From contig NZ_VUJW01000011.1 in NCBI RefSeq assembly GCF_008373765.1, positions 1-64,000 on the forward strand: a stretch of 64,000 nucleotides of DNA, written 5' to 3'. This document shows positions 59,855-64,000 of the stretch, one piece after another. A model generated the notes under the pieces. It was not told the DNA's origin, ran no database searches, and saw only the letters and a program-made list of their open reading frames with translations. How positions within the stretch are numbered: the first letter of the stretch is position 1; each line of letters starts with the position of its first letter. Position numbers and translations under genes: made by a program. Origin of the DNA: Nocardioides antri. Its GTDB lineage: Bacteria > Actinomycetota > Actinomycetes > Propionibacteriales > Nocardioidaceae.

Positions 59855-60592
59855 ATGGGGCCGGACTCCCCCCGCCCGTCCACGCACGGAGCAGTCGCGC
59901 TCGGCGCGCTCGTGCTGCTGCTCTGCGCGCTGGTCGCGGCCACGTTCAACGGGCCGAGCAGGGTCGGCCTCGAGCGCGACGACGACCGGTCCCGGGTCGT
60001 CGAGGAGGGCGACAGCCGGGAGCGGGCGGATCAGCGGTCCGACCCCGAGGACGGCCAGCCCGAGCCGGACGACGAGCCGTGGCTCCCGTGGCTGCCGCCG
60101 GCCGACCTGCTGCTGCTGGTGCCGTCGGCGCTGATCTTCGGTGCCGCGCTGCTGGTCCTCGCCCGGCTCCGGGTCGTACGACGGCGCCGGCGGCTCACCG
60201 GACGGGTGGGAGTGCGCCACAGCCCGGTCACCGAGGTCGCGCCGCCCGACGAGGCGGAGGAGCCGGCGCTGCCCGGGGCCCTCGACGAGGGCGCGCGCGG
60301 CATCGGCGAGGGCTCCCCGCGCAACGCGATCGTGGCCACCTGGGTCCGGCTCGAGCAGGCGGTCGAGAGCGAGCACTTCCCGCACCGGCCGGCGGAGACA
60401 CCGAGCGAGCTCGTCGAGCGCGCGCTGGCGTCGTACCACCTGGACGCCGAGGCGATCGAGCGCCTGGCCGCGCTCTACCGGGAGGCCCGGTTCTCCCGCC
60501 ACCCGGTCACCGAGGAGCACCGCGCGGAGGCGGCCGCCTGCCTGCGCCGGCTGCTGGCGACGCTGGGGAGGCCGGGGGCGAGGACCCGATGA
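59855..60592 (+). CDS. DUF4129 domain membrane protein
   Basis: A 245-residue protein with two membrane segments (about 14-30 and 82-102), a charged acidic loop between them, and a C-terminal helical DUF4129 domain (about 150-240; ATWVRLEQAVESEHFPHRPA, ETPSELVERALASY). DUF4129 is usually the tail of transglutaminase-like membrane proteins in MoxR-DUF58 clusters; here it is a separate protein. First gene of a five-gene cluster; its stop overlaps the next start (ATGA). Confidence 0.8.
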   Translation: MGPDSPRPSTHGAVALGALVLLLCALVAATFNGPSRVGLERDDDRSRVVEEGDSRERADQRSDPEDGQPEPDDEPWLPWLPPADLLLLVPSALIFGAALLVLARLRVVRRRRRLTGRVGVRHSPVTEVAPPDEAEEPALPGALDEGARGIGEGSPRNAIVATWVRLEQAVESEHFPHRPAETPSELVERALASYHLDAEAIERLAALYREARFSRHPVTEEHRAEAAACLRRLLATLGRPGARTR

Positions 60593-60948
60593 CCGTCGTC
60601 TGGGCTGCGATCGTGCTCACCGTGGCAGCGGTGGCGCTCTACACCGCGTTCGTGAGCCGCACGGTGGACTCCGCGACCTGGCCGGAGGATGCGCCGCTCC
60701 AGCTGCGGGAGAACCGGGCCCACGACCAGCAGATCAACCACATCGAGCGCCTGCTCTCCGTCGAGGACACGACCGCCGCCCACCAGGTGCTGCGCGAGGT
60801 GACCGCCCAGCTGCTGGCGATGCCGGTGCTGGCGGAGACCCGGCTCGACCCCGCCGCGGCGGCGTTCGTCGTCGGCCCCCCGCCGCGCTCCCCCGACCGT
60901 TATCGACGCGAGCTCGCCGAGGCACTCAGGAGGATCGAGCAGCTGTGA
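60589..60948 (+). CDS. Small membrane-anchored protein, 119 aa
   Basis: One N-terminal membrane segment (about residues 3-22: VVWAAIVLTVAAVALYTAFV), then a charged helical domain with a likely coiled coil (LRENRAHDQQINHIERLLSV). No family recognised. It is coupled by 4-base overlaps to DUF4129 and moxR, so it is probably a structural part of the same membrane complex. Confidence 0.7.
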   Translation: MTVVWAAIVLTVAAVALYTAFVSRTVDSATWPEDAPLQLRENRAHDQQINHIERLLSVEDTTAAHQVLREVTAQLLAMPVLAETRLDPAAAAFVVGPPPRSPDRYRRELAEALRRIEQL

Positions 60949-61919
60949 CCGGACTTTCGGAGGTACCCCACAAGGCCCGCGCGGTCCTCGACGAGATCGA
61001 GCGGGCGGTGGTCGGGAAGCGCGACGCGCTCACCCTCGTGCTGAGCGCGATCCTGGCGGGCGGGCACGTGCTGCTGGAGGACTTCCCCGGTCTCGGCAAG
61101 ACCCTCGCTGCACGGTCGTTCGCCCAGACGCTGGGGCTGGAGTTCCGGCGCGCGCAGTTCACGCCGGACCTGCTGCCGGCCGACCTCACCGGGTCGTTCA
61201 TCTACGACCAGGGCAAGGCCGAGTTCGAGTTCCGCCAGGGTCCCCTCTTCACCGGCCTGCTCCTCGCCGACGAGATCAACCGGACGCCACCCAAGACGCA
61301 GGCCGCGCTGCTGGAGGCGATGCAGGAGCGCCAGGTCACCGTGGAGGGCGAGACGTTCGTGCTCGACCCGCCCTTCCACGTGCTGGCAACGGCCAACCCG
61401 GTGGAGTACGAGGGCACCTATCCCCTGCCGGAGGCCCAGCTCGACCGGTTCCTGCTGCGGGTCGGCTTCGGCTACCCGGACTCCGAGGAGGAGTGGGAGG
61501 TCCTGCGCCGGCGCCTCGAGCGGCAGCGCGAGGAGCAGACGCTCAACCGCATCGTGACCAAGGAGGAGCTCCGCGAGATCCAGGCCGCCGTCGAGACGGT
61601 GACGGTCGACCCCGACATCGGCCGCTACTGCGTCGCGCTCGCCGCCGCGACCCGGAAGCACCAGCACACCCTGGTCGGGTCGTCGCCGCGGGGCGGGCTC
61701 GCGCTGATGCTCGTCGCCCGCGCGTACGCCGTGATCGCGGGCCGTGACTTCGTCGTGCCCGAGGACGTCAAGGCGGTCGCCGTACCCGCCCTCGCCCACC
61801 GGATCACGATCCGGCCCGAGCTCTGGATGACCGACATCTCCGGCCGGTCGGTGGTCGAGACCGTGCTCGGCCAGGTGCCGGCGCCCACCGCGCGGGACCG
61901 GACCGGGTCGGCCCGATGA
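60945..61919 (+). CDS. moxR: MoxR-family AAA+ ATPase
   Basis: A 324-residue AAA+ ATPase: Walker A EDFPGLGKTLAARS, Walker B LLLADEINRTPPKTQ, sensor 1 VLATANPVEYEGTYPLPEAQ, arginine finger LDRFLLRVGF. MoxR proteins act as chaperones for the maturation of partners, often with DUF58 and vWA proteins. GTG 60945 overlaps the upstream stop and its own stop overlaps the DUF58 start. Confidence 0.94.
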   Translation: MTGLSEVPHKARAVLDEIERAVVGKRDALTLVLSAILAGGHVLLEDFPGLGKTLAARSFAQTLGLEFRRAQFTPDLLPADLTGSFIYDQGKAEFEFRQGPLFTGLLLADEINRTPPKTQAALLEAMQERQVTVEGETFVLDPPFHVLATANPVEYEGTYPLPEAQLDRFLLRVGFGYPDSEEEWEVLRRRLERQREEQTLNRIVTKEELREIQAAVETVTVDPDIGRYCVALAAATRKHQHTLVGSSPRGGLALMLVARAYAVIAGRDFVVPEDVKAVAVPALAHRITIRPELWMTDISGRSVVETVLGQVPAPTARDRTGSAR

Positions 61920-63211
61920 CCGGCTGGCAGCCCACCTACGCCCACCTCCGGGCCGCGGTGGTCGGGCTGGCCACGCTCGTGATCGGCGTGGCCGTGGGGC
62001 GACCTGACGCCGTCGTGATCGCCGCGCCGCTGGTCCTGGTGGCGCTCGGCTCGGCCCGTCGCCCGACCACCGAGCCCACGGCCACGACGCCGCTGACCGC
62101 GCTCACGGTCAACGAGGGCGAGGAGGTCACGTGGGAGGGCACCGTCGAGGGGATCCCGCCCGGCGGGATCGCCACGGTCGTCCTGCCCGGGCAGAAGCTG
62201 CTCGACGTCGAGCCCTCCGAAGGGGTCCTGCTCGCCGAGGGCTCGGACGGCGACGCGCCCGGCTCAGCGACCGCGCAGGTCGCGCTGCGACCGCTCCGCT
62301 GGGGCCGGCGCAAGCTCGGCGCCCCCGCCGTCGCGGCGTACGACGCCTGGTACTCCTGGCGCTGGGGTCCGTTCCCGCTCGTGGGGATGCGGATGACCGT
62401 GCTCCCGGTGACCTCGCCGTTCAACGCGGCCGCACCGGCGCCGCACCCGCGCGGACTGGTCGGCATGGAGCGTGCCGCGCGCCCCGGCGAGGGCACCGAG
62501 TTCGCCAAGGTCCGGCCGTTCGGGGCCGGCGACCGGCTGCGCCGGATCCACTGGCCGGTCTCCGCCCGCACGGGGCGGCTGCACGTGACGGCGACGTACG
62601 CCGACGAGGACGCCCACGTCGCCGTCCTCATCGACGCGGTCAACGACGTCGGCGAGAGCACCGGCATCGACGGCGAGAAGAGCAGCATGGACCTCGCCGT
62701 CCGTGCAGCTGCGGTGCTCTCCGAGCACTTCCTCCACCGCGGCGACCGGGTCGGCGTCCGGGTCTTCGGCGCGTGGGGCGTCAGCCTCGTGCCGGCCGGG
62801 ACCGGCCTGCACCAGCTGCGGCGGATCCTCGACACGCTCTGCCTGATCGAGCCCGGCACGGCCCGTGGCGAGGACGCGCTCGCGGCGCGTCAGGGCCTCG
62901 GCGCCGGCACCCTCGCGCTGATGCTCTCCCCGCTCATCGACCGTGCCGCCACGCAGCAGGTCGCCATCCTCAACCGGGCCGGCATCGACGTCGTCGTGAT
63001 CGACACCCTCCCGCCGGGCATGGAGGACGAGACGGGTACGACGCCCGCGGCCCTCGCCTGGCGGATCCGGATGCTCCAGCGGCGGGTCGAGACCACCCAG
63101 CTGGCCTCGCTCGGCATCCCGGTCGTGCCGTGGGCCGGCGCGCACAGCCTGGACCAGGTCCTGCGCGACCTCACCCGGCGCCGGGCGACGCCGAGGCTGG
63201 TGGTCCGATGA
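61916..63211 (+). CDS. DUF58 domain membrane protein
   Basis: A 431-residue protein: two short N-terminal hydrophobic segments (about 11-45), a beta-rich domain (about 60-180), and the DUF58 block (about 195-260; GTEFAKVRPFGAGDRLRRIHW, PVSARTGRLHVT), followed by a vWA-like fold with degenerate metal site (HVAVLIDAVNDVG). It is the standard partner of MoxR. Function unknown. Confidence 0.9.
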   Translation: MTGWQPTYAHLRAAVVGLATLVIGVAVGRPDAVVIAAPLVLVALGSARRPTTEPTATTPLTALTVNEGEEVTWEGTVEGIPPGGIATVVLPGQKLLDVEPSEGVLLAEGSDGDAPGSATAQVALRPLRWGRRKLGAPAVAAYDAWYSWRWGPFPLVGMRMTVLPVTSPFNAAAPAPHPRGLVGMERAARPGEGTEFAKVRPFGAGDRLRRIHWPVSARTGRLHVTATYADEDAHVAVLIDAVNDVGESTGIDGEKSSMDLAVRAAAVLSEHFLHRGDRVGVRVFGAWGVSLVPAGTGLHQLRRILDTLCLIEPGTARGEDALAARQGLGAGTLALMLSPLIDRAATQQVAILNRAGIDVVVIDTLPPGMEDETGTTPAALAWRIRMLQRRVETTQLASLGIPVVPWAGAHSLDQVLRDLTRRRATPRLVVR

Positions 63212-63771
63212 ATCAGCCCACGAAGAGCAGCTCCGTCACCGGGTTCGTCGTCGAGGACCGCTCCGGCGCCCGGCTGCTGACGATCACGGTCCCGGGCGTC
63301 GTCGTACGCCTGCTCACGGTCGTGCCGGTCGCGGTCGCGGTGCTCGCGGTCCACCGGGTCGCCCCCGGGACGCCGTGGTGGCCGTCAGTCCTCGTGGTGC
63401 TCCTCGCGGTGGTGGCGGCGGAGGTCCCCGACTCGGGGGCCGGTCTGGTCACGCTGGGGGGCCTGGTCGGCTGGTGGCTCGTCGCGGTCCCCGAGCCGTC
63501 GGCGGGCTGGACGTTCGTGGTCGCCTGCTGCGGCCTGGTCTTCCACCTCGCGCTGGCGCACGCCGCCGCCGGGCCGCGCGGCTGCGCGCCGTCCGCCGCT
63601 GTCGTCGGCCGGCTCGCGGCACGGTGCGGCGGGCTGCTCGCGGTCACCGGCGCCGTCGCCGTGGTGGCCGCGGCGGCCGAGGAGTGGGGCGAGCCGCCCG
63701 TCGTCCTGGTCGCCCTCACGCTGGCGCTAGCGGGCGCACTCCCCTGGCTCGTCGTCTGGCGGGTCCGCTAG
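63208..63771 (+). CDS. Polytopic membrane protein, 187 aa
   Basis: Five or six hydrophobic segments cover almost the whole length from residue 25. No catalytic or binding motif is seen and no family is recognised. It is the last gene of the DUF4129-MoxR-DUF58 cluster, with a 4-base overlap to DUF58. Its stop is 9 bases from the convergent DsbA-like gene. Confidence 0.75.
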   Translation: MNQPTKSSSVTGFVVEDRSGARLLTITVPGVVVRLLTVVPVAVAVLAVHRVAPGTPWWPSVLVVLLAVVAAEVPDSGAGLVTLGGLVGWWLVAVPEPSAGWTFVVACCGLVFHLALAHAAAGPRGCAPSAAVVGRLAARCGGLLAVTGAVAVVAAAAEEWGEPPVVLVALTLALAGALPWLVVWRVR

Positions 63772-63780
63772 TCAGGACCG

Positions 63781-64000
63781 TCAGATGGCGCAGCCGTCGG
63801 GGCCGCACGCCTCCGCGTCGGGTGCGCCGGGTACGGTCTCGAGGACGGGCTGCGCCTCGGCCCAGGCGCGCTCGAGGAGCTCGCTGAAGAACGCGGCGGG
63901 CTGGGCGCCGGAGACGCCGTACTTCTGGTCGACGACGAAGAACGGGACCCCGTTCGCGCCGTACGCACGCGCCTGGGCGATGTCGGCCGTGACGTCGGCG
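63781..64000 (-). CDS. DsbA-family (FrnE-type) thiol oxidoreductase, C-terminal part
   Basis: Only the last 72 residues are in the window; the start lies beyond base 64000. The segment ARAYGANGVPFFVVDQKYGV holds the cis-Pro loop (GVPFF) of the thioredoxin fold, then SGAQPAAFFSELLERAWAE. The C-terminal ACGPDGCAI Cys pair is common in FrnE-like actinobacterial proteins. The N-terminal CxxC active site is not visible. Confidence 0.85.
   Translation of the reverse strand, partial: ADVTADIAQARAYGANGVPFFVVDQKYGVSGAQPAAFFSELLERAWAEAQPVLETVPGAPDAEACGPDGCAI

Overview
This is a chromosomal window of a high-G+C actinobacterium, most likely Nocardioidaceae (Nocardioides-like). The pointers are uniformly GC-rich codon use, many GTG starts, 4-base start/stop overlaps, an HU protein with a long Lys/Ala tail, a PknG-type kinase locus, a DUF222/HNH protein and in-frame copies of the repeat that encodes V-E-P-V-E-T. 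The genus is an inference. There is no rRNA, prophage, CRISPR array or insertion sequence, and no gap without a gene exceeds about 250 bases.

Layout. 1-6.2 kb: hupB (cut by the window edge), an LTA-synthase-like membrane sulfatase, leuD-leuC and the divergent IclR regulator of leuCD. 6.3-9.7 kb: a palindromic repeat, the repair pair ogt and ada-alkA, and an AIM24 protein. 9.9-15.3 kb: a quinone oxidoreductase, a thioesterase, tRNA-Glu(CTC), tRNA-Gln(CTG), a CPBP protease, gltX and a fumarylacetoacetate hydrolase. 15.4-22.4 kb: a secreted CARDB/TPR protein, a conserved protein with a flavin monooxygenase, zwf, and a TetR regulator (probably BioQ). 22.4-26.7 kb: the complete bioBAFD operon. 26.8-35.5 kb: a response regulator, amidase, FMN reductase with TetR regulator, metalloprotease, cimA, GNAT and a DUF222/HNH protein. 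35.6-43.1 kb: a membrane Ser/Thr kinase, ilvE, leuB, and four genes that look like glycan or small-molecule modification enzymes. 43.1-55.7 kb: a ten-gene signalling operon. 55.8-59.7 kb: yczE with its MocR regulator, a second palindromic repeat, and serA. 59.9-63.8 kb: a DUF4129-MoxR-DUF58 cluster. The right edge cuts a DsbA/FrnE-type gene.

How the genes work together. The window holds cimA, leuC, leuD and leuB, the enzymes of the citramalate route to 2-oxobutyrate (LeuBCD also serve leucine), plus ilvE, the final transaminase. Control looks layered: an IclR regulator at leuCD, a leader peptide with Val-Ile-Leu-Ile codons and a terminator in front of cimA, a second leader peptide with Val-Leu-Ile codons in front of leuB, and a repeated motif upstream of ilvE. 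The order hupB-leuD-leuC-IclR-tRNAs-gltX-FAH-leuB-serA matches the mycobacterial Rv2986c-Rv2996c block, interrupted here by the bio and PknG blocks.

The most interesting locus is 43.1-55.7 kb. The known amino-acid-sensing trio GlnX-GlnH-PknG is embedded in one tightly packed operon with TelA, a CbxX-type AAA+ ATPase, a PP2C phosphatase, a von Willebrand A protein, an FHA protein and two proteins I cannot assign. The kinase, phosphatase and FHA protein share similar N-terminal Cys-rich (zinc-ribbon-like) modules. This suggests a larger phospho-signalling assembly than the one known from mycobacteria.
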